Below, one piece after another: positions 34,688 to 41,662 of a stretch of 41,826 nt of DNA. This DNA comes from Desulfotomaculum sp. (GTDB taxonomy: Bacteria; Bacillota; Desulfotomaculia; Desulfotomaculales; Desulfallaceae), in the NCBI GenBank assembly GCA_016841675.1, contig JAENYQ010000025.1:1-41826 (forward strand), given 5' to 3'. Under the pieces are notes generated by a model. The model saw only the letters and a list, made by a program, of their open reading frames with translations. It was not told the origin of the DNA and searched no databases. The position numbers and the translations under genes were made by a program. How positions within the stretch are numbered: the stretch's first letter is position 1; every line of letters starts with the position of its first letter.

Positions 34688-34844
34688 GATCGGATGTTTT
34701 GGGAATCCTTTCGGATTCCCAAAACATCCCAAAAGGGGTCTGGCCCCCGCTTGGGTGATACGTTAACGCACTAAAGCGACACGGTTGTTAAAACCCCCGC
34801 CGGTGAACCAGGTAGGGGGTTTGACATAAGTATTGTTATCGGAA
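34688..34844 (+). repeat. Composite hairpin repeat, copy K
   Basis: Starts TGATCGGATGTTTTGGGAAT. Shares palindrome and tail with copy I, but its inner hairpin is CCCCCGCC/GGTAGGGGG and it keeps the full end (TTGACATAAGT, TTATCGG). Confidence 0.9.
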
Positions 34845-34873
34845 CATAACTATAAGCTGCCCTTCGTGGTTAA

Positions 34874-35347
34874 TTAAGGCATTGGATATGCAATTTTAAC
34901 CCAATCAAAAAATTCTTTCGGCTTTCCAATGGGTATACCATAAATGTTTTTTAACTTTAACATATGTCGAACATCGCTTGATATAATATATTCCGCTTTT
35001 CCGGCTATGGCTGCCCACAGGAACGGATCATCATCCCTGTCCGGCGAATGTGGCAACCACTCATTCGGCATTTCAGGCACTTTGCTATTTTGTCGTAGAA
35101 TAAAGTTAAGCAGATCATGCACTTCCGAATCGGAAACATCAGCCTTTTCTATGTATCGGCGAGCTAATCGGTCAATTATTTCGTGAGCCTCAAAGCGCAT
35201 AAATTCGTTCCAGATAAGAATAATGTTACCGGATAGTACAAAGTTAAACAATGGGGTAGTCATGTAGAGCGAAGGAACAAGAATATTTGTATCAACTACG
35301 ATTGGAACGGCGATTTTTCTTGATTTCACGAAAAACTTCATGAACAT
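34874..35347 (-). CDS. PIN-domain toxin
   Basis: A 157-residue PIN-domain ribonuclease of the putative TA toxin PIN family. The acidic residues are D in IVVDTNILVPSLY, E in IWNEFMRFEAHEII, D in HSPDRDDDPFLWAA and D in YIISSDVRHML. Such toxins cleave RNA. It begins inside the 3' end of a 58-codon gene in another frame (overlap about 56 bases); that gene is the likely antitoxin. Start ATG 35347 or 35341. Confidence 0.85.
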   Translation of the reverse strand: MFMKFFVKSRKIAVPIVVDTNILVPSLYMTTPLFNFVLSGNIILIWNEFMRFEAHEIIDRLARRYIEKADVSDSEVHDLLNFILRQNSKVPEMPNEWLPHSPDRDDDPFLWAAIAGKAEYIISSDVRHMLKLKNIYGIPIGKPKEFFDWVKIAYPMP

Positions 35348-35468
35348 CCTTTTCTATTTCTTTTTTAGTGATGCCTGCGCTCTTCATCTTCCCCGTAATT
35401 TTATTTGAAAGAAGGCGTGCTTTGGTTAAATCTTTTTCATAATCGCTAGTTTTTTTTCTTGGAAGCAC
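35292..35468 (-). CDS. Small putative antitoxin of the PIN toxin (58 codons)
   Basis: A short gene starting with GTG 35468 after AAAGGATGGTGG, reading LPRKKTSDYEKDLTKARLLS, then GITKKEIEKDVHEVFREIKK and a basic end. Helical and charged, like the small antitoxins that precede PIN toxins of this family. It overlaps the toxin gene in a different frame, which implies coupled translation. Confidence 0.68.
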   Translation of the reverse strand: MLPRKKTSDYEKDLTKARLLSNKITGKMKSAGITKKEIEKDVHEVFREIKKNRRSNRS

Positions 35469-35757
35469 TATAATCCACCATCCTTTAAGTTAACTATCAA
35501 TTGGAATATTGGTATTCAACAAAATAGTAAACCACTCGCCAGGAAAATATTGCTAGGAAAAAAAGACATCGGCTTCCCCAACCAAGGCAGTGGCAGAAAA
35601 TATGGCATCCGGTGTTTGCCCGCTCGCTTACCACGGCGTCCACGTCAAGCATGTAGAAATTGGGGAAACAACGGAATAATAGCTTATATTCGTTGGCCAG
35701 GGTATAATTCGCTTAATAAATAAGAACGGTGATAAATGGCCCATGAATTAGTAATGA
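35469..35757. other. Spacer between two PIN units
   Basis: No complete gene. A more GC-rich patch (about 35570-35680) may be debris of a lost gene; I could not assign it. There is no hairpin repeat between the two PIN units, unlike most of the array. Confidence 0.4.
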
Positions 35758-36213
35758 TTATATGTCTTTAAGTAAGCTAACATAACTTTTTTTACCTCTT
35801 AAAGAATTAACCAATCGTTCGTCTGCTGTCCAGAATTCACAGTTTTCCCCAGTTTTTTCTCTAATCTCTTCTGCCACTGCTAAAAAGGTGGCATCATATA
35901 ACGTTGGTAAGTCAAAATAGCAACTAATTTTCCATGCCCTATCCATAATGCTGTATTCTTCCATAATATATTTAATACCTTTGAACTCCTTAAAACTAGC
36001 CCACATTTCCTCGGCATCCGGTAAAGTTAGCTGCTTGATCCTAATCTTTTTTCTAAAAATGCTCCCTATCTCAGCCCATGCAAAGGAGGGCAAGACAATT
36101 ATTTGATTATCTTCAATTATTTTTTGCATTAAAACTTTAGCTTTAAAACTATCTTCTTCCTCAAAAAACAACTTTAGAAATACGGAGGTATCCAAACAAA
36201 TATATCTACTCAT
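35758..36213 (-). CDS. VapC-like PIN-domain toxin
   Basis: A 151-residue PIN protein: ICLDTSVFLKLFFEEE (first Asp), LPSFAWAEIGSIF (Glu), LPTLYDATFLAVAEE (Asp) and FWTADERLVNSL (Asp), the four-acid RNase site of VapC. It overlaps the upstream antitoxin by eight bases, a standard VapBC arrangement. Not close in sequence to the PIN protein at 34.9 kb, so a separate acquisition. Confidence 0.88.
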   Translation of the reverse strand: MSRYICLDTSVFLKLFFEEEDSFKAKVLMQKIIEDNQIIVLPSFAWAEIGSIFRKKIRIKQLTLPDAEEMWASFKEFKGIKYIMEEYSIMDRAWKISCYFDLPTLYDATFLAVAEEIREKTGENCEFWTADERLVNSLRGKKSYVSLLKDI

Positions 36214-36505
36214 AACGATTAGTACCTTCTCGTAAGTTTTGAACTAGCTTGACAGAATCCTCATGTAAGCCAGTCTTTCGGGTAACTTTTTCTTTCAAGC
36301 TTAGTATTTTTTCTAAACTCTTTTTACGACTTTCCACTAATTCATTCTCATTATTCAAATGCATTTTATTGAAACTTTCGGCATCAATTATATATGCTAC
36401 CGGCTTTGATCTTTGTAAAATAGCAATAGGCTTTTTTGTTTTGGTTAAATCTGCCAACACGCTTTTGGTGTTTCTTCTTATTTCGGTTATGCTAACCATC
36501 CGCAT
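36206..36505 (-). CDS. Phd/YefM-like antitoxin
   Basis: The frame extends to 36538, but AGGAG sets the start at ATG 36505. MVSITEIRRNTKSVLADLTK and KKPIAILQRSKPVAYIIDAE are the Phd/YefM DNA-binding N-terminal domain; the Lys/Glu-rich C-terminal half would wrap the VapC-like toxin. It should autoregulate the operon. Confidence 0.85.
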   Translation of the reverse strand: MRMVSITEIRRNTKSVLADLTKTKKPIAILQRSKPVAYIIDAESFNKMHLNNENELVESRKKSLEKILSLKEKVTRKTGLHEDSVKLVQNLREGTNRYE

Positions 36506-36586
36506 TATTATCACTCCTAAAAGCATCCTTAAAAGCATTATAGCATATTGTTTCTACTTTGGCCAAAGGGAGCCTGTCCTTTAGAT

Positions 36587-36735
36587 GATCGGGATGATTT
36601 GGGAATCTTTTCGGATTCCCAAATCATCCCAAAAGGGGACTGACCCTCACCGCGTTAATAAGCTAAAGTATTTTTTAAATTTAATAAAAATAAAACCACC
36701 GCAAACACGGAGGTTTTTTCTTCTCTGACGTAATA
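36587..36735 (+). repeat. Composite hairpin repeat, copy L (divergent module 2)
   Basis: The palindrome is of the copy A type with one mismatch (GGGAATC/GATTCCC around TTTTCG). Module 2 is strongly altered (GCGTTAATAAGCTAAAG, then an AACCACCG/CGGAGGTT hairpin plus T6), but the order of parts and the final TGACGTAAT are kept. The preceding GGGAGCCTGTCC (about 36569) is a further scrap. Confidence 0.8.
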
Positions 36736-36749
36736 CTGCTAATCTGCAG

Positions 36750-36816
36750 GGATGTTTTGGAATGGCGCAAACCAAGCCCAAAGCACCCTCAGCACGTATG
36801 GAGGGTCAGTCCTTTG
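36750..36816 (+). repeat. Composite hairpin repeat scrap, copy M
   Basis: GGGATGTTTTGGAATGGCGC, then AAACCAAGCCCAAAG and a GGAGGGTCAGTCC tail. The top of the hairpin is in the opposite orientation to that of copy B. No module 2; it supplies the stop codon region of the GNAT gene. Confidence 0.65.
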
Positions 36817-37350
36817 TTAGGGATTTGTTTCAAATTGTTCTAGAATCTCCGGATATTCTAAGTTAAGGTAGATAAAGATTACCGGTTCACCGCTGTCATT
36901 CTCATATTCATCTTCTGAAACAAGACGAAAGTTAAATTTCCTTCTATACCAATCTACCTTTTCTCGAATAGCGAAACCTACTACATATCTTTCATTAAAC
37001 ATATAAGCTAAATCAATAATACGATTTACCAAGTTCTTTCCAATACCTTGTTTTTGCCATGATAAATCAACACCAATTCGCGCTATTTCTAAACAATCAA
37101 CTTCTTCTATTTGGTTATTTATTTCAAACTTAACTCTAATCTTTTTTATGGTAAAATAACCAATTAGCTGACCACTATTATTAAAAACTAGTGTTGTGCT
37201 AGATTCCTTATAAGCATGACTTAAAAAAGCATCGGTTTTCAAAAATTTATTTATACTACCATTTCCACAGTTAAATTTCTTATAATCATCATAATGGCAT
37301 TCAATAATTGGAATAAAGACCAAGGAGTAATGGCCTACTTCATATTGCAT
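36817..37350 (-). CDS. GNAT-family acetyltransferase toxin (TacT/AtaT-like)
   Basis: The FNCGNGSINKFLKTDAF pattern (about 26-42) is characteristic of GNAT toxins that acetylate aminoacyl-tRNA. The acetyl-CoA site is in IARIGVDLSWQKQGIGKNLV (QKQGIG is the P-loop), followed by VGFAIREKVDWYRRKFNFR with the conserved Tyr. The last codons (EQFETNP and stop) lie in repeat copy M. It overlaps the upstream small gene by 16 bases. Length 177 is normal for the class. Confidence 0.85.
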   Translation of the reverse strand: MQYEVGHYSLVFIPIIECHYDDYKKFNCGNGSINKFLKTDAFLSHAYKESSTTLVFNNSGQLIGYFTIKKIRVKFEINNQIEEVDCLEIARIGVDLSWQKQGIGKNLVNRIIDLAYMFNERYVVGFAIREKVDWYRRKFNFRLVSEDEYENDSGEPVIFIYLNLEYPEILEQFETNP

Positions 37351-37565
37351 AAACTTCTACCTCTACTCCTTTTAACAACCTTTACGGAGTGAGGATCTCG
37401 CTTATATTTTTCAGCTATTCTTACGAGAAGTTCTTCCGTTTTTCTTTTTTCTGCAAGAAATTTTTCTGCATCCTTACCTTTTATTATAGGATACTCGCGC
37501 ATACTTACCGCCATCCTTCTCACCCCTTTCCTAGTAGGTGCGGTAGACTTGTCCTTCTTATCCAA
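37335..37565 (-). CDS. Putative antitoxin of the GNAT toxin
   Basis: A 76-residue charged protein with SMREYPIIKGKDAEKFLAEK and RKTEELLVRIAEKYKRD, mostly helical. The TTG at 37565 has AAAGGAG upstream; ATG 37514 with AAAGGGGTG is an alternative start. It is not an obvious DUF1778 or CopG protein, the usual partners of GNAT toxins, so a different antitoxin type is possible. Assigned by order and overlap. Confidence 0.65.
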   Translation of the reverse strand: MDKKDKSTAPTRKGVRRMAVSMREYPIIKGKDAEKFLAEKRKTEELLVRIAEKYKRDPHSVKVVKRSRGRSLCNMK

Positions 37566-37631
37566 GATTATACACTCCTTTGCTTAAGCTTGTCTATAAT
37601 TATGTGCAAAGGATTTAAATAATAACCAATA

Positions 37632-37747
37632 ATGCCCCATCTAGGAGAATCTGGAAGACCGTCAGGTGTTTATGGTTATCCGATAGAGTCAGCAGTGATC
37701 GGGATGATTTGGGAATCCTTCGGATTCCCAAATCATCCCACGATGGG
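37632..37747. repeat. Composite hairpin repeat, copy N, with an inverted half-copy
   Basis: 37634-37666 is a half-palindrome of the copy D/G type in inverted orientation (complement CCTGACGGTCTTCCAGATTC and onward), the only reversed piece in the window. 37697-37747 is a module 1 palindrome of the copy A type starting TGATCGGGATGATTTGGG. No module 2 follows. Confidence 0.82.
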
Positions 37748-37751
37748 GTAA

Positions 37752-37816
37752 CCCAGGTAGGTCAACTTTAGTGTGGTAAATAGCAGTCCATCATGGTAAT
37801 CAATTGCCATTCTCAT
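37752..37816 (-). pseudogene. Truncated retropepsin-like protease (first 22 codons)
   Basis: Encodes MRMAIDYHDGLLFTTLKLTY, matching the gene at 24779-25168, then ends at palindrome N. Everything with the DTGA active site is gone. Confidence 0.85.
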
Positions 37817-38058
37817 ATAACACCTCTAAAGCCGGGGTTATTTCTAATTTCAAACTCCATCTTTTCATTTTGGGTATGATAAACAAGAGTGTCTCCTCTG
37901 CTTTTCATGAGCTCTTCGGTTGCCTCTGCAGAATTTGATATACTCCGGATTATGGCAACATCTTCAACCTTTTCCACATTCCCTACAAGGTTTGATTTAA
38001 TTATTTTGACCTGCACGTACTGGTTAGGGTAAAGCCTTCTTACTTCCTCCCATTTCAT
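37813..38058 (-). CDS. Second copy of the small protease-partner protein
   Basis: 81 residues, differing from the protein at 25165-25410 at only a handful of mostly conservative positions (for example I/V, R/K, L/F). The leader, AAGGAGG ribosome binding site and TATAAT (38106-38111 complement) are also duplicated. The intact frame beside a truncated partner suggests recent duplication or selection on this small protein alone. Confidence 0.72.
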   Translation of the reverse strand: MKWEEVRRLYPNQYVQVKIIKSNLVGNVEKVEDVAIIRSISNSAEATEELMKSRGDTLVYHTQNEKMEFEIRNNPGFRGVI

Positions 38059-38316
38059 TATTCCTACCTCCTTCCAGTCAAAAAACGTGCCATTTTTTTA
38101 CCAAAATTATATCACAACAGACGGGACACCACAGCATTTTAATTAAAAGGAAGCTGTGTATTCCGGGCAGGGGGCAAACCCCCACTGATTGAAGTTTCTT
38201 TTTTTTGCCAAAGTGTTAACCGTATTCTTCCAAACTTTTCACAAAAAACGAAGGAAAATTGGTGCTATTAAAAGAATAATTAGACAATTAACAAATGTTA
38301 TAGGTGGTGATAAGTC

Positions 38317-38904
38317 ATGCCACGCAAAAAACGGGTTTGGTATCCCGGAGCTGTTTATCACATCATGTGCCGGGGGAATCACCGTCAGGAAATCTATAGA
38401 GATGAAGAAGACAGGCTGTTTTTCCTGACCACTTTAAGGGAAGTTAAAGAAAATTTGCCATATATACTGCACAGTTATTGCCTGATGACCAACCATTTCC
38501 ACTTGCAGGTTGAAACCGGCGATATCAATATTAGCCAGGTGATGAAAAGAATCAACATGCTGTACGCTATATATTTCAACCATAAATACAATTTTGTCGG
38601 CCATTTGTTTCAGGACCGCTATCGTGCCGAATTGATTGAGACAACGCCCTACCATTTGGAAATAAGCAGATACATTCATTTAAACCCGGTTCGAGCCAGT
38701 ATTGTTGAGCGTCCTAATTTGTACCAGTGGAGTAGTTATAGAGTATATACGGGTGAGCAGCAGGATCAGCTTACCACCACTGCCAAAATATTGGGCTGTT
38801 TTGCACCCCCCAGCGTTCAGCATTACCGGAACTTTGTGGAGGAAGCATTGAAATATATTAAAGTTAAGCCTAAAGGGGATGAAGCAGATGGCAATAGTAA
38901 TTAA
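38317..38904 (+). CDS. REP-associated tyrosine transposase (RAYT, Y1/HUH family)
   Basis: An IS200/IS605-like single-strand transposase. It has RVWYPGAVYHIMCRGNHRQE at the N-terminus, the HUH pair in LMTNHFHLQVE (H60, H62), and SRYIHLNPVRAS with the likely catalytic Tyr119. GGTGG upstream supports the ATG. RAYTs are single-copy domesticated transposases that recognise palindromic REP sequences; the palindromes packed around this gene are the obvious candidates. It overlaps the start of comM by 17 bases. Confidence 0.93.
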   Translation: MPRKKRVWYPGAVYHIMCRGNHRQEIYRDEEDRLFFLTTLREVKENLPYILHSYCLMTNHFHLQVETGDINISQVMKRINMLYAIYFNHKYNFVGHLFQDRYRAELIETTPYHLEISRYIHLNPVRASIVERPNLYQWSSYRVYTGEQQDQLTTTAKILGCFAPPSVQHYRNFVEEALKYIKVKPKGDEADGNSN

Positions 38905-40438
38905 TTCTTTTGCCATTGCCGGAATTGACGGTTACCAGGTAGAAGTTGAAACAGTGACCATGTACGGGCAGCCTTCCATTACCATTGTGGGGCTGGGCGA
39001 CGCTGCCATTAAAGAATCCCGCCAGCGCTTGGAAGCGGCCATTAATTTTGCCCGCTACGAGTTTCCTAAAATGAAAATAGCCATCAATTTAGCTCCCGGA
39101 GATATTAAGAAAAGCGGTTCGCATTTTGATCTTAGCATGGCGGTTGGCCTGCTGATTGAAACCAGCCAGGCGTTGGTTGACAAGGATACGTTAAGCCGGT
39201 ACGGGTTTATCGGCGAACTGTCATTTAATGCTTTTCTGCGGCCTTGCGGTGGTGTGCTGCCGATGGCGATCGCGGCCCGGGACGCGGGCATTGAGAAGTT
39301 GATTGTCCCTGTGGAAAACATTAGGGAAGCTTCGCTGGTGCAAGGTATTGAAGTATTTGGGTTTAGTGAACTTAAGTCAGTGGTCGCTCATTTGGAGGGT
39401 AAAGAAAGCTATGTGGCACCTGTTGCCAAGGCGGGCGACCTGCATTAGGTGCATGATAAAAGGCTGGATTTTCAAGATGTACAGGGCCAGGATGCGTTGG
39501 TCCAGTATATTGTTGTTGCCGCAGCCGGCGGACATAACATGCTGATGAGCGGCTCGCCGGGTTGCGGCAAGTCCATGATTGCGAAAAGGATGGATACCAT
39601 TCTTCCCGATATGACCGAGGAAGAGGCGCTGGAAGTAACCAAAATTTACAGTGTGGCCGGCTTGTTAAAAGAGCGCAATCAGTTAATTACCAAGCGCCCT
39701 TTTCGAGCCCCCCATCACAATGCTTCCATGAATTCGCTGGTCGGAGGCGGCAACCCGGCTGTGCCGGGCGAGATTTCGCTTGCCCATCACGGGGTGCTTT
39801 TTCTGGATGAAATAGCGGAATTCAACAAAAAATCTTTGAATGCTTTAAGACAGCCGATGGAGGACAGGGTGGTTACCATATCAAGGGTTAAAAGTATTGT
39901 TACTTTTCCTTGCAATTTCATGTTGGTTGCCGCTATGAATCCATGCCCCTGTGGTAATTACGGACACGCCCAGTGTAAGTGCAGCGATTATGAAGTTTTA
40001 AAATACCGGCAAAAGATATCGGGTCCCATTTTAGATCGCATTGATCTACAAAAATACGTCCATTCCGTTAATTACCTGGAATTAGCCTCGCAGGTTAATG
40101 GCAAGAGCTCAGCTGAGTTACGAGAGCGGGTGCAGTTTACCCGTAAAATTCAACAAGTACGTTTTGCCGGCATCAATGGTGTGAATTGTAATGCGCAGAT
40201 GACCGAGGCGCTGGTCAAAGAGTTTTGCCAGTTAGATGAAGCTGGTAATAAGCTTTTGCATTTGGCCTATGATAGGTTTCGCTACAGTGCTCGCACTTTT
40301 CATAAGTTTTTGAAGCTGGCCAGAACCTTTGCCGATTTGGATGGTGCGGCAAAAATACGTAAACAGGATGTGTCGGGCGCACTCTTGTCGCGGGATCTGG
40401 AAAAGGATCAATCCAAACTGCTGGTGGTTAGGGGTTGA
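38888..40438 (+). pseudogene. comM: ComM/YifB Mg-chelatase-like AAA+ protein with an in-frame TAG
   Basis: The N-terminal domain (AIVINSFAIAGIDGYQVEVE onward) runs to DLH, then TAG (39446-39448), then continues in the same frame as VHDKRLDFQDVQGQDALVQY with Walker A GSPGCGKSM, Walker B GVLFLDEIAEF and a CxCG zinc-like motif near MNPCPCGNYGHAQCKC. Both halves together have the normal length (about 517). A GTG follows the TAG at once and could restart translation. ComM is a branch-migration helicase for integrating transforming DNA. ATG 38888 is preferred over 38879, since GGGG is nine bases upstream. Confidence 0.88.
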
Positions 40439-40443
40439 CGGTT

Positions 40444-40596
40444 ATGGACCTATTCTGGATTTGGCTGAGTACGGTTAAGGGTATCGGTCCGGTAACGCAA
40501 AAAAAACTGCTGGCAATTTTGTTCCGGTAATCAGCGGTATGGCCAGGGGTATTGACGGGTATGCCCATACCGCATGTCTCAGAGCAGGTGGCTATA
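40444..40596 (+). pseudogene. dprA: dprA remnant
   Basis: MDLFWIWLSTVKGIGPVTQK, KLLAILFR is the DprA N-terminus; after a large internal deletion and frame change, ISGMARGIDGYAHTACLRAG matches the DprA Rossmann core (SGMARGID). The rest is replaced by repeat copy O. It follows comM directly, as in many Firmicutes. DprA loads RecA on transforming DNA, so this pathway is disabled here unless another copy exists. Confidence 0.85.
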
Positions 40597-40765
40597 GACG
40601 GAAGTTTTGGGAACTCCTTCGGATTCCCAAAACATCCCAAAAGGGGCCTGTCCCTCGCCAAGGCAATATGCTAACGCGTTAAAGTATTGAGGTGTATGAA
40701 TTCCTTGCCTTTGCAAACCAGCCCAGGGGTTTTGGGTTACGTAAATTTGATTATCGGAAATACCA
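40597..40765 (+). repeat. Composite hairpin repeat, copy O
   Basis: The left arm lacks a few bases compared with the right (GGAAGTTTTGGGAACTCC against GGATTCCCAAAACATCCC). Module 2 is complete but diverged (TATGCTAACGCGTTAAAG, CCTTGCC hairpin, GGTTACGTAAAT, TTATCGG). Confidence 0.85.
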
Positions 40766-40855
40766 TAAGCTGCTATTATTTTAAATCTAGTCAGAGTGTT
40801 AAGGCGCCTTAGGCTAATTGTGCTGGTTGCCAGATTTGCTTTATGGTTAAAACCA

Positions 40856-40884
40856 TTGTTTTAAATTACATAAAATGGTATAAT
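40856..40884 (+). promoter_or_regulatory. Promoter of the last PIN pair
   Basis: TTGTTT (40856-40861), 17-bp spacer and TATAAT (40879-40884). AGGAG at 40943-40947 follows as ribosome binding site for the TTG start. Confidence 0.6.
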
Positions 40885-40958
40885 TATAAGTAAGTTCTTA
40901 ATTATAAAGTGAAGGATAATCTTCATTCTTTTTAATAAAACGAAAGGAGTGGGATATA

Positions 40959-41207
40959 TTGAATTTTGTTAGGAAAGTTGCAAATAGCAATATATTAGCT
41001 AGCATTATTGACATACCCGAAAATCTAAGAAACAAGAAAGTTGAGATACTAATATTCCCCTATGAAAATTTGGATTCGGAAGCCATTATAGACCAAAAAC
41101 CTAAAAGAGTTAGGGGTTTATTAGAAAAGTACAAGAACAAGGATCTTCAGAATATAGAAAATGGTGCCTGGGCAAAGGCAGTGGCGGATAAACATGAAGA
41201 TAGTTGA
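40959..41207 (+). CDS. Putative antitoxin of a PIN toxin
   Basis: An 82-residue protein: NFVRKVANSNILASIIDIPE and LRNKKVEILIFPYENLDSEA form an AbrB/DUF2281-like strand-helix N-terminus, then VRGLLEKYKNKDLQNIENGA and WAKAVADK, the toxin-wrapping tail. TTG start after GAAAGGAGTGGG. The 14-base overlap with the PIN gene supports a VapBC-type operon. Confidence 0.78.
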   Translation: MNFVRKVANSNILASIIDIPENLRNKKVEILIFPYENLDSEAIIDQKPKRVRGLLEKYKNKDLQNIENGAWAKAVADKHEDS

Positions 41208-41568
41208 TGCTAATATTATTCTAAGGTATCTATTAAATGATTCGGATGATTTGTCAGATAGAGCTGCCGAAATATTAGAAAATAATATGGTTTTTGTTCC
41301 GAATGAGGTTGTAGCAGAGATTGTGTATGTGTTGGAAAAAGTTTATAAAGTTGAAAAAGGGAAAATAAGTATTGCGTTATTAGAGCTATTTGAATATGGC
41401 AATTTACAAGTAGGGGATTTTGGAATAGTTAATGAGGCGTTAAGGGTCTACGCAGAGAGGAAATTAGATTTCGTAGATACATTATTATATGCATATTATA
41501 AGATAGGGAAACATGATGTTTATACATTCGATAAAAAGTTAAATAACCTGTTAAGTGAGATTCGCTAG
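41194..41568 (+). CDS. PIN-domain toxin
   Basis: From ATG 41194 the protein is 124 residues: KIVDANIILRYLLNDSDD (D5), PNEVVAEIVYVLEKVYKVEK (Glu), ERKLDFVDTLLYAYYK (Asp) and YTFDKKLNNLL (Asp). This is a compact VapC-like RNase. The longer frame from 41161 lies within the antitoxin gene and is not needed. Bracketed by repeat copies O and P. Confidence 0.87.
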   Translation: MKIVDANIILRYLLNDSDDLSDRAAEILENNMVFVPNEVVAEIVYVLEKVYKVEKGKISIALLELFEYGNLQVGDFGIVNEALRVYAERKLDFVDTLLYAYYKIGKHDVYTFDKKLNNLLSEIR

Positions 41569-41662
41569 CCCTAACTCGGAAGGGGTCAGTCTGATCGTAA
41601 GCGTCAAATAGAACCCACGTAGCCCTATGCCCTTCCTTATGACCAGAATTAGAGCTGGGCAG
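41569..41662. other. Junction with a scrap of the DUF4258 gene
   Basis: CCAGAATTAGAGCTGGGCAG (41643-41662) equals, with one change, the word in the DUF4258 gene (28318-28337) and its 150-bp duplicate. It ends exactly at copy P. A GGGGTCAGTCTGATCG scrap lies at about 41582. Confidence 0.7.

Noticed and set aside
34250-34727. Several overlapping short frames on both strands
   Set aside because: They lie across the group II ribozyme fragment, where GC-rich structured RNA gives chance frames.
38189-38428. 79-codon frame upstream of the RAYT gene
   Set aside because: It overlaps the RAYT start in another frame and has no ribosome binding site or known motif.
28257-39448. Recoding of TAG as pyrrolysine
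   Set aside because: TAG ends several ordinary genes in the window and neither in-frame TAG lies at a known pyrrolysine site; nonsense mutation is simpler. Kept only as a check in the comM finding.
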